In this document: piece after piece, positions 54,229 to 64,000 of the stretch
Numbering within the stretch: position 1 is the first letter of the stretch
How the letters are laid out: every line of letters starts with the position of its first letter
Assembly: GCA_010093685.1 (NCBI GenBank)
Contig: MU006223.1
Location: 1,197,091 to 1,261,090, forward strand
Length of the DNA: 64,000 nucleotides
Direction: 5' to 3'
Source of the DNA: Ophiobolus disseminans
Taxonomy: Eukaryota; Ascomycota; Dothideomycetes; Pleosporales; Phaeosphaeriaceae
Made by a program: the position numbers and the translations under genes
Notes under the pieces: generated by a model
The model's input: the letters and a program-made list of their open reading frames with translations, nothing else
Told to the model about the DNA's origin: nothing
Database searches by the model: none

Positions 54229-55080
54229 ATAAGAGGAAACGTCTGCTATGGAGCGAAGGCGAGTCCTTCTTCGATGACGATGTGATGGTTCCGGAGACAG
54301 AGGTCTCGGAGGAAGAAGGAGCTCTTTCTCAGCAGCTGTGAGCGAAAAAAGATGTTGACGGGGATGCAGCGGAATGAGTTTGGGCGCTGTACATGGTGCT
54401 TCGAACTGACAGTCAAGTATCCTCAGCCACGTGATGTCCTGCTTCATCGTGACTGCAGCGGCGTTGGTTTCGTTAATGTCTGTACCAAGAGTACCGACCT
54501 GCATATCTGGATCGGTCGTGAACAGCACGTTTTCGATGAGGAGCTCTTCCAGGTCCTTGGCAGCGGCGAGGCAGGCAAAATACTGGATGAGAGATACGCT
54601 CATCGTATGGTTGGAGCGCTGCAGGGAGCTTCCTGAGCGAGAAGAACAAAACCGCGATCGTAGCTCCAGTCGCGTGAGGCTGCCGAAGAGAGAATTCACA
54701 AACGCATCCTAAATGGCACTGGTCTTGAAATGAAACATTGCGCCAATGCAGGAACCGGGAGCGTGTAGTCAAAATATGGAATGTGATGTGACGTAGAATC
54801 TGTTAGCTGTGAGATTCGTGCTCGCCATCGCTGCGACAAAGTTGTGGAGTCCATGCTGCATGGACACCTGTTCGTCGCGCCGAAAAGTCCCAATGTGCTG
54901 CCCACGCGGGAGAAAATTCGTTTATGCCTCGGATGCGGTCTCACCGGGGCCAGTGAAGTATTGGACGGCGCAAGCCCGTGGAAGGTGCCGTAAGATTTCC
55001 GTCAGTTTGTCGCGAAACCAGCCACTTGTGCGCATGTCCTCCTATTCCAAATACAGTTGGCGGTACTTCTCGAGTCTGGA
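54229..55080 (-). pseudogene. Decayed F-box/LRR-like gene
   Basis: Reading the minus strand, protein-like stretches follow one another across frames: WFRDKLTEILRHLPRACAV, HNFVAAMASTNLTANRFYV, then LFGSLTRLELRSR, AAKDLEELLIENVLF and TWLRILDCQFE. After a frame change comes FFLRDLCLRNHHIVIEEGL. The alternating Leu pattern resembles leucine-rich repeats of fungal F-box-type proteins. At least three stops (TAA, TGA, TAG) and one frameshift interrupt it, and introns alone do not explain them. A gene relic bordering the transposon island is the simplest reading; an intron-rich live gene is less likely. Confidence 0.42.
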
Positions 55081-55123
55081 ACACCGCTAGAATGAATAGT
55101 TCTTTGCGCTCTGAAGGCTGGTA

Positions 55124-55958
55124 CAGTACTAGTTCAAAAGTTTTGGTTGCCAAGTGCGAACACCAAACCCACGCGTCGCGACACCTCAACTTCAACACTA
55201 CATAACTATGCCGCCACGTCGTCAGTTCAGTCAGGAATTAAATCAAAATGCGCGCAGAGGACCTAACTTGACATCTGCGCAACGACTTATAATTATCGCA
55301 AAAGCTGAAGCTGGTGCAACAGTGCGCGAGCTAGTAGAGGAGTTTGGGAGGTTAGCTAACTGCATCCGCACCACAATCCAACTTGCAAAAACTCGCAACA
55401 CAACGCAAGAAGCACCTTGTTCTAGGCGGCTATCTATACTATTGCGTCACTAGAAAAAGATTATTTACTAGAAGGTACGCGCTGCGCTAAAGATAGAGTG
55501 CTTAGAGCTTGCTAAAGTTAGGGTGTTCACAAACCTAGATAGCTCCTTTACAAAGCCACCTAGCCGCTCTACATTATACAGGGCACTTAAAGGACGTGGC
55601 CTAGCTAATTTCCGCTGCAAAAAGCGTCTAAAACTTACGCAGGGGCATGCGTTAAGACGTCTTAATGTGATGGGTTAGACCCATGCAGGACCCACTAGTG
55701 GATTTGAGAGCGGCGCAGTCACGCCTCACATGTCTTCATGCTGTATAAATATCGACTACGCAAGTTGAACACTGTTGATTCAACTTGTGCCTGCCTTTTG
55801 GCCGGGGCTGGTGCATGTAGTCGTGCCTATTTCCTTTTTAAGGTTCAACCCCTTACACTTAAGTTCTGCAGGCAATACCGCAACTTCCTATAGGCCTAGC
55901 GCACGCTCAAGTTTAGCGACAAGTGCTTAGTTAAGAAGGGCTCTGGCCACAATCAGGA
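55124..55958 (+). mobile_element. Tc1/mariner transposon remnant
   Basis: A probable left end is CAGTACTAGTTCAAAAG after a TA (55122-55123). The transposase frame starts at ATG 55208. It encodes basic HTH segments (LTSAQRLIIIAKAEAGATVR), then after stops SRSTLYRALKGRGL, and after a solo LTR FCRQYRNF and TLKFSDKCLVKKGSGHN, typical of fungal Tc1-type transposases. It is broken by several stops and by the LTR, and its C-terminal part is missing because the gypsy LTR starts at 55959. No right end is seen. Confidence 0.75.
55666..55857 (+). repeat. Solo LTR with 5-bp target duplication
   Basis: 192 bp starting TGTGATGGG and ending CCTTACA, flanked by CTTAA on both sides (55661-55665 and 55858-55862). 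Removing it and one CTTAA restores the Tc1 frame (LRRL-KFCRQ). It contains TATAAAT at 55744, a likely LTR promoter. No internal region follows, so LTR-LTR recombination left it behind. Confidence 0.85.
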
Positions 55959-56391
55959 TGTGAAGGTGCTCGGAAGTGGAGAGGATATCTCCGGTGTTCT
56001 AAGGCACTCGGGTTGGGTTTCGCAGATGGACAAGCAAGGGGGGTTGTGGCAGTTCTGACCGAGAGAACAGAGAGGACTGTCACAGGAGATTCACTACAAT
56101 GATTAGGGTTGCTGGGAAGGCTGTATCAAGATCGCTGTATTGAGTTGAACACGATGAGCTGTAGGAGCTCATCGCAGGTGTCTATATACCTGGGTGCTAT
56201 CTGGTATTCCGCAGCTACCCCTAGAGGGGTGAGATGGTATGCCATCTCAAGATGGTGTGCCATCTCATCCTTAGCGGGATAGTGATGCTTGGCGGGATGG
56301 TAGTCATGTGATGTAGTTGCACTGCCCCACTTTAGGCGGAATGATTGTCCTCACCTAAACAATTAATACGTCCTAACCTTTGTTTGTAACA
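55959..56391 (-). repeat. 3' LTR of the gypsy element
   Basis: Starts TGTGAAGG and ends GTAACA on the plus strand; on the element's own strand TGTTAC...TTCACA. A polypurine tract directly precedes it at 56392-56405. It carries two hairpins at 56231-56248 and 56250-56265. The outer boundary is set by the end of Tc1 homology and cannot be confirmed without the other LTR. Confidence 0.7.
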
Positions 56392-56405
56392 CTATCCCCC
56401 CTCTT
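56392..56405 (-). other. Polypurine tract
   Basis: AAGAGGGGGGATAG on the minus strand, immediately before the LTR start TGTTAC. This is the usual primer site for plus-strand DNA synthesis. Confidence 0.7.
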
Positions 56406-57120
56406 ATTGTGTGTTGTCCTCAACAGCCTGCACGCCTCCTTTGCGGCGCATCCCTGTCCTATAGTGGCTAGTTAAAACCCCTTCGTTTGTGAGTTGGAGT
56501 TCTGCTTCCTTATTGCCTCTCTAACTATTCCTAAGGAATCTAAGAAGCCCTTAGCCTGTAGCGTCCGTCCGCCCTAGAAGGAGTCTTCTACAACTAAGAA
56601 GCGCAACTGTGCTGCAATTGTGTAGAAAAGAGGCCTTAAAATGTTATTCTGTTGTTAGAGGTGTAAGAGAAAGAATCTTTGTTGTCTCGTGGATACAGTG
56701 TTAGGCCGCTGCGCTAGGTGCATTTTAGTAGGCGCTAAGTGCAGTCTATTTGTTTCTAAGGAGAAGTAGGAGAAGGTAGCAAAGGAAAAGCGCGAGAAGC
56801 GTCTTAAGCTTCTTTAGATAAAAGAGCGTACTACTAAGGTATAGTTAGAGTTAGCTTGTTCTAAGTGCGAGTTGGCGGAGATTAAGGATTAGGAACTGGA
56901 GTATTCTTGTCAGGATTTGAAACTTCTAGACGTTTAAGACTAGGCTTCTAAGGCCTTAGGTTTAAGTACGCTGCTAACCACCTTCGAAACTCTATTAGCT
57001 AATCCTAGCTAGTTACAGGCTCCTAACCTCCTTCTTAATTCTTCTTTTAACCTTACTAGTTTCAATAATTTCCTATTATCTCTTAATAACCCTTTTCTTA
57101 ACCTAGGCATATTAACTCTA
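56400..57120 (+). pseudogene. Antisense Cys-rich frame inside the gypsy element
   Basis: On the plus strand, opposite to pol, one frame runs from ~56641 to 56939 with only TAG interruptions. It has C-C-x-R-C-K-R-K-N-L-C-C, then RCARCILVGAKCSLFV (C-x2-C-x6-C), then a charged helix KEKREKRLKLL and LELACSKCELAEIKD. Weak coding character extends on both sides. The Cys pattern is like half of a fungal binuclear zinc cluster. It may be an extra element-encoded gene or a captured host sequence. It is broken by at least four TAG codons. Confidence 0.55.
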
Positions 57121-60100
57121 GTGACAAGTAGTGCTTAGTTGTATCAATCTAGTAGGTCCTGTTGCATTCTTTTACGTTGCAGCTTCCTTATAGCTACTAT
57201 ATTGGTTTGGTCTAGGGCTTTCTTACAGTATTCCTTGATTTTCTGCTAACAGTTATGTAGGTAGTTTTCTAGTTCCTATGTGTTTTCTAAATGTAGGTAT
57301 CCCTTCCATTTGATCAGATACATAATGTTGCGGTAGTCTAACTAGCTGTCTAGGATCTTCTTAACCTTAAACTTGTAGTCTTCTTCTAGTTCGTAGTTAA
57401 AGGTTGTCTATACTAGCGTGTCTAGGTTAGTAGGTTCGAGTAGCTTAACGTAGAACCTAGAGTAGATTCTTGTATCCTTTAGTAGATTAAGTGTATATGT
57501 AACTAGTCCGTTGCGTTTGAGAATAAAAAATAGTCTAAACTTAACGTAGTTAAGACTTTTATTTAGTCGCTTTGTGCGGAAATTGTTTGTTCGCAGATAT
57601 ACTTTATCCCCCTCTTTTAGCTAAGGTGCTGTTTTTCTTCTTTTGTTAGCGTGCTAGATGCTACTTTCTTAAGCATTCTAGATCTTGTCTCGCATAGTAT
57701 CGTAGGTTTCTTTTATTTCTTCTATATTTATAAGAGCCTTTTCCGCCTTTAGTCTAGGCAAGGTTCTTTTAAATAGATTTAGGTGTTGTCTGTAGTTTGC
57801 GAAGAAGGGCGTAGTCCCTATTGCTTTAGATACTTTGTTGTTGTGTGCGAGTTGCGCTATAGGTAGTAACTATACCTAGTTGTTTTGTCGATAGTTATAG
57901 TATATTCTTAGGTACTACTTAAGCGTGCGATTTATTCGCTTAGTTTGTCCGTTGGTCTCTAGATAGAAGCTCGTAGATAGCTTTTATTAAGTTCCAATTG
58001 CGGACATTAGCGCACTCTAGTAGTTAGAAGTGAAGAGCTTGTCTCTATCGCTAATAATCGTTTTTAGGATACTGTAATGTTAAACAACTCTATCGCAGAT
58101 TGCGTAACCTAGCTGTTCTGCGGTCTAATCTTTATAATATATTATAAGTTCGATTGCTTTTGTAAGGCGGCATACTACTACGCATATCCTATCGTACCTA
58201 ACCTCTATTATAGGGTCTCTAGATAGCGGTAGTCCCGTAATAAAGTCTATTAATATGTCTTTCTAAGGTTTTCCTAGAAGTTTAATGCCTTGCATTTCTC
58301 TGTAAGGTGCGTGCGTGCTATGCTTGTTTTCCTAGCAGTCTACGCATTTTTTAATGTATAAACTAACCTTGTCCTTTATATTTAGAAAGTCGTAGTTTCT
58401 CTTAATTAGTTCTATAGTTCTTGCAACGCTAGAGTGTCTATACTCTATGCTATTGTAGTAGTCTCTAATTAGAGCTTCCTGTAATTCGTCTAGTACTTGT
58501 AGGGTAATCGTTATAATTTCTTTAACTTCGAAGGTATTGTTGATCCTAGTGGCGGGGCTTATACTTCCGTTCTTATTTTTCTATAGTAGGATGCCTTTGT
58601 CAACGTGCTTAACGCCTACGATGTTGTATCGTCGGCTTAATGCGTTAGCTTAGCCGTTGTCTTTGCTAGGTGTGTGGATAATTCGGAATTTTAGTCTGCT
58701 AACCTCTTCCCACTATCTAACTTGCCTATAGTTAAGAGCCTTTGTTGTAAGGAAGTAGGTTAAGTTCTTGTAATTAGTGTAGATGTTAAGCTCTAAACTG
58801 CTTTCTGCATAAATCCTCTAGTGCTTAAGTGCTTCTACTATTACAAGTAGTTCCTTATCGTGCATATTATAGCGTTCTTTAGGGCTGCTGAATTTCTTAG
58901 AAAAGTAGGCAACTAGGTGCTATTTCCTATTGTGCTTTTGTAACTAGACCGCTCCTATAGCTAAGTCTAATGCGTTAGTTTCTATCTTTGAGGGTTGCCC
59001 TAAGATAAAGGTTTTAAGTACTAGTTCTGTAATACATGCTTCCTTAAGCAGTTAGAAGGCCTCTTCTTCCTTCTCGCCCTATATCCAATAGGTGTCTTTC
59101 CTCGTAAGGTTCGTAAGTAGAGTGGCAATCCTAGCGTAGTCTTTAACGAACTGTCGGTTGAAGTTAACGAATCTGTTAAAGGCCTAGATGTCCTTAACAT
59201 TCCTTAGTTCTGCCTATTCTTAGATAGTGCGAATCTTGCCGTCACTAATCTTTACTCTATTAATTCCTACTATATGTCCTAGGAATTCTAGTTTTGTCTT
59301 ATAGAACTTACATTTCAACAGTTTAAGTCGTAAGTAATAGTTATTAAGAAGTGCTAACACTGTCTTAACGTGTTGTTTATGTTCTTTCTTGTTCTTAGAG
59401 TAGATTAATATGTCATCTAGGTATGCAATAACGAATATATCTAGGTGTTTTTGTAACACGTTGTTAATAAGGGACTAGGAGGTTGCTAGTGCGTTAGTTA
59501 ATCCGAATAGCATCACTGTATATTTGTAGTGTCTATATCTCGTGCGGAATGCTGTTTTCTATTTATCTCCTTTCTTGATGCGTATCTAATAATAGCTATC
59601 TCGCAGATCTAGTAAGGTAAATATTCTAGCTCTTAAGAGTCTGTCTCGTAGCTCTAATATATTAGGTAGTAGGTATCTATTCTTCTACGTTATGTCGTTA
59701 AGCTTGCGATAGTCTACGCATAGTCTTAGGGATCTATTCTTCTTAGGTACGAAGAGGATTAGGAATCCTACTAGCGAATCCAATTCTTAGATATATCCTT
59801 TGGCTAGGTTTTCTTCAATGTACTCTCGAACTGCTTTCAGCTAAGGTTCTAATAGTCTGTATATTAGTAGGAAAGGCGGCGTCTTGCCTTCTTCTAGGTT
59901 AATCTCACAATCCTAGGGTTGATGTTTAGGTAAGGCGTTGTTGCCTGTTTTGTTCTAAAACATGTGCTTCTAAGCGTAGTATGCCTTAGGTATGCTAAAG
60001 AGAACGTCTTCTTCTTCCTTTAAAACTTGTATAGCTTTGTTTATCTTAGCTATTGTGTTAGCCGCTTTACTCTAGTTGCGCGCCTTAGTTGAAGTGATTT

Positions 60101-60340
60101 CACATATTATCTTCTTATCTACTATCAAACGCTACTAATGCGCAGGTTTTGATCTACGTACGTCTGCGTGATCTTTAAACGAGAGAGTTCTGTTTGTCTA
60201 ATCTATTTAGGGATTGGCCTCTCGTAACTATAGAAGTCCTAGAATAACATCTTTGCCGGCTAAGCTCATAATGTCTAAGGAAATCTTCTTCTAGTATTTA
60301 CTAATATAGATTGTTGCTAATATCTTGTGCGTAATTAGCG

Positions 60341-60539
60341 TGTTAGATATTAGGGGTGCTGTGAGGCTACCAACACTAAATAAAACAGAAGGGGCTGGCA
60401 CAGCGCCTTAGCACACTAGTACTAGATCTAACACTTAGTTAAACTCTGCACTGCGACTAGAGAAAAGAACACAAGACAACACATTATTATCAATTTATCT
60501 TATCTATTATTAGATTCTAATACCTTATTAAATCTGACA
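60341..60539 (+). repeat. Copia LTR, copy A
   Basis: 199 bp, TGTTAGATAT...AATCTGACA. It matches the reverse complement of 62258-62455 over its length with scattered differences. Confidence 0.85.
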
Positions 60540-62257
60540 ATTAAGAGTCTCACTGCCTCTATTAAGCTATTAAGAGCAACCCTACTAACTAAACAAAATA
60601 AATGCACCACCTTAACGCGATGCAACCGTCCTTCTACGCAACTAAGATAAGTAGACAACCTAGATCAATCACATCTAAGCTCGTGCAGCAGTCTACAATA
60701 TCTAGAACAACCTTGATCTAGAGCACCTAGTACCTTCTCTAGTTAAGCCAACGCTTCCTAAGCCTCTAGCACTGTCTAGTTATTATGCAGCAACAGGCAT
60801 TATAGAGGCGTCCCGCCCTTTAGAGCTATCAGCTCAAGGCTAGAAGGCTTTTAAAGAAGACATAGAGCACTACAAAACGCTTACTAAGAGCTATAAGCTT
60901 AACTATCGCAAATATAAGATAGAACAGAAGAGCATCTAGCATTTGACTGCGCTGATCTAATTAACAGTAGCACCGCATCTACAGCGCACCTGCTGCCTTC
61001 TAAATTAGCTAATCTAATAATAGCTTTTTAACCTCAAACTTGCAGTTAGAGTTAATAATCGCATTAAACAAGAACGAGCACGCGAACAATATTACGCTGC
61101 TCTTAAGCCTATGCGAAACACAAATAACTAGGATACATAGTTAGCTAAATATAATTAGGCCTCCTTAGATGCGACAGCATATAGCGTCCCTAAGGTTACC
61201 TAAATTAATAGGGTTACTAAGGACTTTTCGTCTGCAGTGGCAAAGATAGCACTAATATAGGCTACTACCTTCTAGGACACAGGGAGGTTTAAGCCTCTTA
61301 TGTCTAGAAGGGAGATAATAAAACGATTCCGAGAACACATAAGTGTACATCATCCTCTTAGATTAGGGAAACACAAGGCTAGCTCTTTTGCTACAGCTAA
61401 TAATGCCTTATTTCTTGCTAAAGGTAGTGCAACTACCTAGGGTAGCAAGAGGGACGCCTCTGCTGCTGAAAGCGCGCTATCTACAAAACGAATCCGCGGC
61501 AGACCGCGCTACTAAAGTTAAGGCAATTAAGCCTTAGGCTATCAAGCCTTAACAAACAAGCGGCTATTACATTATAAGCCTGTAGACGCTGGAAGCAGAT
61601 ACCTAGTATGTAGTTAACGCTATAGAATCAAGGATTGTTATTACATCTATGAAGATTAAGCTCTAGAGTAGTGGCACCTAAATGAAACCATTAGCAGCCT
61701 TATTGAATACAAAAGTAAGAATAATACTAAGTTTCAAGGCTTACTAAGGGGACAGAGCAAATCACGTTTGTAATTAAGGCCGTAAACAGTAACTATTAAG
61801 AAATCTTACATACTATTAATCCAAGACCTAGAAGATAACTAGTGACTTAAAGGCTAGAAAGTAACAGCTATTAACGCTGCCCTCTGCACATCATTCTAAG
61901 ATAGCGCCGCTAACGATTATCTATTAAGGCACTCCTTTATCCTAGACTCTAAGTTAACCTGCTACATTACTAACACTCTAGAACGCATATACTACTATAG
62001 ACTACCTACATAGGGAGACTTTATATAGGCAGGAAACACTCGTATATAGATTATAGGGTATAGCTTAATAAAGCTAGACCTAGAGAGTAAAGGAAAAGTT
62101 ACTAAGGTCACCCTTTATAATGTGGCTATCTGCCTAGATATCCTATGCAACCTAGTATTATTCCGCCTGCTCTAGCAATTAGGAATCTAGTGGGAAACTC
62201 AGAATTACCCTACTACACTAAGAAGGCTAGATAGAACTATTATTAGAAATGTTAAGG
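60341..62257 (+). mobile_element. Ty1/copia copy A: LTR, gag and protease, truncated
   Basis: After the LTR, plus-strand frames show gag-like helices (NRIKQERAREQYYAALK, ~61060), an AT-hook-like KRIRGRPRY (~61490), a zinc-knuckle relic with DCYYIYED (~61640) and a protease relic (SFILDSKLTCYI, ~61940) where the catalytic Asp-Ser remains but the Gly does not. Many TAG stops interrupt it. It ends abruptly at the LTR of copy B, so reverse transcriptase is absent here. Confidence 0.75.
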
Positions 62258-62455
62258 TGTTAGATTGATAAGGTATTGAAACCTAATAATAGATAAGATA
62301 AATTAATAATAATGTGTTCTATTCTAGTGTTCTCTAGTTAAGTGCGGAGTTTAACTAGGTATTAGATCTAGTACTAGTGTGCCAAGGCGCTTGTGCCGGC
62401 CCCTTCTGTTTCTTTTAGTGTTAGTAGCCTTATAGCACCCCTGATATCTAATACA
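62258..62455 (-). repeat. Copia LTR, copy B
   Basis: 198 bp, TG...CA, inverted relative to copy A's LTR. On the minus strand it follows the RNase H end of copy B, so it is that copy's 3' LTR. Confidence 0.85.
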
Positions 62456-63627
62456 CCCCCTTAGCTTAGATGTATTTTGCAAGCTAGTAACCTTAGGTAA
62501 TGTTAAGGTCCTTAAGTTTTGCTTAAAGTTCTTCTAATAGTGCCTCCTTAGTCACCTTATGTAGTAATACCTTAACTAATCTAACTTAATAAAGAAAGTT
62601 TGGCCACTTATTGCCTAGCAACACCTTAGTGAAGCTATCCGCTATTATTTCCGATAATTAAATGTATTCTACAGTAATCTTTCCACTTGCAACCTCCTAT
62701 CTTATCTAGTGGTTATAGATATCTACATGCCTAAGCTTTGTTTAAAGCTTTAATATCTCTTTTATAACTAGTCTAATAGTCTGCATGTTATCGCAATAAA
62801 TTGTGATTGTGTTAGATAGAAGCTGGATTTAGAGCTCTTTGAGTAGGCGTGATGTAAAGAGAACTTCCTTAGCTACTTAGGATAGGGCTAGGAGTTCTGC
62901 CTTAGTTGTGGATGTAGTGACAGTGTCTTGCTTGCTAGCTCTCTAGGCAATAAGGCTATTAAAGAGCTTAATTGCATAGCCTTAAGAGCTTTTCCTGTCT
63001 TGTGTGTTGTCTGCAAATAATGCATTACTAGCCACTTAAAGGGTGTCTCCTCCTCTAAGCTGTAGTGCTAGCTACCTTGTGTCTAATAGGTATAGAAGGA
63101 CGCGGTCTGCGGCATCGTAATGCTCTTAGGAGGGGTTTGAGAGGAAGCGTGCTAAGCGTAAGGTAGCAAAAGCAATGTCTAGTCTAGTAGTGACTATAGC
63201 AAAGAGTAGTGACCTAATTTTGCGTTAGTATCTATTGATCTCAGCAGGTGTTAACAGTAAGTTTAAGAGCTTAAGTTTGATAGAACTTATAGGTGTATCA
63301 TAGCGTAGCTCATGCTTATCTACTAGCCTGTGGATTTTGTCTACATAGGCAGCTTGTAAGAGATAAATAAGTCCTCCTATCCTATCTCTAATTACCTCCA
63401 CTCCTAGGAACTACTAGAGATCTTCTCCTCTAGTTATAGTATACTTGTCCTGTAGGAGTTAGATAGCTTATTGTGCTTTCTTAGTCTTGTGTTTGGCATA
63501 GGCTAGGATAATGTTATCTACATAAAAGAAGATAACAATACTGTCCTTATTTATGCAGCAAGGCTCGTAAGGGACGCGTGTAAAGCTAAGGTCTTTAAGA
63601 GTTGTTGTAAACTCCTTCTACAGTTTA

Positions 63628-63998
63628 GGCTGGTAAATTGGGTCTCCACATCGGGTAGCTAAAACCATAATATCTCTACGAGTACCCGCCGGATCAGACT
63701 ATCTGTAGCCCCTTTTGTAGTTCTAGTATAGGTGTATAATCTTGCTATATAATGTTTTGTTATACGTCTAATACTGCAAAAGTTATTTAGGTACCCAAAT
63801 CTGAAACACTGGGTCTCCACATAAAACTCCGAATCTAAATAACTTCTGCAGTATTAGACGTATAATAAAACGTTGTATAGCAAAATTATACACCCATACT
63901 AGAACTACAAAAGGGGCTACAGATCGTTTGATTCGGCTGGGTACTCGTAGAGATATTGCGGTTTTAGCTACCCGATGTGGAGACCCAATTTACCAGCC
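63628..63998. mobile_element. Foldback / MITE-like element inside copia RT
   Basis: 371 bp made of two inverted arms, 63628-63790 and 63835-63998, around a ~44-bp spacer. The arms start GGCTGGTAAATTGGGTCTCC and pair along their length with few mismatches. TA lies on each side (63626-63627 and 63999-64000). It has no coding capacity. The motif TGGGTCTCCACAT also recurs in the spacer. The TA duplication suggests mobilisation by a Tc1/mariner/pogo-type transposase. Confidence 0.85.
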
Positions 63999-64000
63999 TA

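Larger units (their letters stand above)
55959..60340 (-). mobile_element. Ty3/gypsy chromovirus, truncated and RIP-mutated
   Basis: Reading the minus strand from 60340: the end of the protease region (LREANP), RT (LRLCVDYRKLND at ~59700, GLTNALATS, then AYLDDILIYS at ~59430), RNase H, integrase (~58350-57600: DFITGLPLS, SDRDKLF, GTTPFFANY) and a chromodomain (57259-57380: KILDS, IKWKGY). The polypurine tract and 3' LTR follow. In-frame stops, nearly all TAG, occur at many sites, several where Trp or Gln is usual. The N-terminal gag is missing, cut off by a copia LTR at 60341. No intact protein can be made. Confidence 0.88.
62258..64000 (-). mobile_element. Ty1/copia copy B: RT, RNase H and 3' LTR, runs off the window
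   Basis: Minus-strand frames give FYVDNIILAYA near 63510 (the YVDD box, here with Asn), RLDIAFATLRLARFLSNPS, SKQDTVTTSTTKAELLALS (RNase H) near 62920 and ADSFTKVLLGNKW near 62630, the normal end of copia pol. TAG stops are frequent. A foldback element at 63628 splits the RT. The 5' part lies beyond 64000. Confidence 0.8.

Noticed and set aside
59220..59459. A stand-alone 79-residue gene with YLDD
   Set aside because: It is only an unmutated piece of the gypsy reverse transcriptase between stops.
1..64000. CRISPR arrays, operons, ribosome binding sites
   Set aside because: The window is eukaryotic with spliced genes; no regularly spaced short repeats were seen.

Overview
The window reads as nuclear DNA of a filamentous ascomycete fungus, most likely a Dothideomycete (the class is inference). 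Genes are compact and lie on both strands. Introns are about 48-105 nt, usually with GTAAGT-like donors and often a CTAAC-type branch site. The gene set includes Zn2Cys6 regulators, a Pth11-like receptor, a hybrid histidine kinase and fungal-type amidases. The right end is a transposon island whose reading frames are full of in-frame TAG codons, the pattern expected of repeat-induced point mutation (RIP).

Layout. 0.4-2.2 kb: secreted amidase (-). 3.5-6.4 kb: a coiled-coil protein and a basic nuclear-looking protein. 8.1-9.9 kb: MFS sugar transporter, four exons. 10.9-16.3 kb: a tandem pair of paralogous ~780-residue proteins of unknown function. 16.9-20.2 kb: EBP-type sterol isomerase (-), divergent from a FAAH/acetamidase-type amidase (+). 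20.5-23.6 kb: a short-chain dehydrogenase (SDR, -), divergent from a two-finger transcription factor (+). 23.7-24.5 kb: unknown protein. 25.4-28.4 kb: MHYT hybrid histidine kinase. 28.8-31.7 kb: SAC/Sac2-type phosphoinositide phosphatase (-). 32.3-36.8 kb: Zn2Cys6 factor (-), divergent from one SDR, followed by a second SDR. 37.4-38.7 kb: PLC-like phosphodiesterase. 39.3-40.7 kb: unknown secreted or anchored protein. 41.6-43.0 kb: Pth11-like receptor (-, six exons). 45.2-46.0 kb: four-helix membrane protein. 46.3-46.9 kb: small secreted SnoaL-like protein (-). 47.3-49.4 kb: a near-intact pogo-family DNA transposon with 43-bp terminal repeats, a TA duplication and two nonsense codons. 50.5-52.5 kb: a small three-exon gene and a protein sharing a domain with the tandem pair. 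54.2-55.1 kb: decayed F-box/LRR-like gene. 55.1-64.0 kb: nested transposons. A Tc1/mariner remnant is split by a solo LTR and then by a Ty3/gypsy chromovirus. The chromovirus is interrupted by two inverted Ty1/copia copies, one of which carries a foldback element that ends exactly at the window edge.

The genes do not form one obvious pathway. There is no polyketide synthase, NRPS or terpene synthase. The most original signals are an ~80-residue domain shared by three unrelated-looking proteins in the window, a C-x3-H-x-H-x5-C motif conserved in the tandem pair, and an antisense Cys-rich reading frame between the chromodomain and the 3' LTR of the gypsy element.

Exon boundaries were read by eye from splice signals and frame continuity. 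Each spliced model given sums to a whole number of codons. No database search was run, so family names rest on motif recognition.
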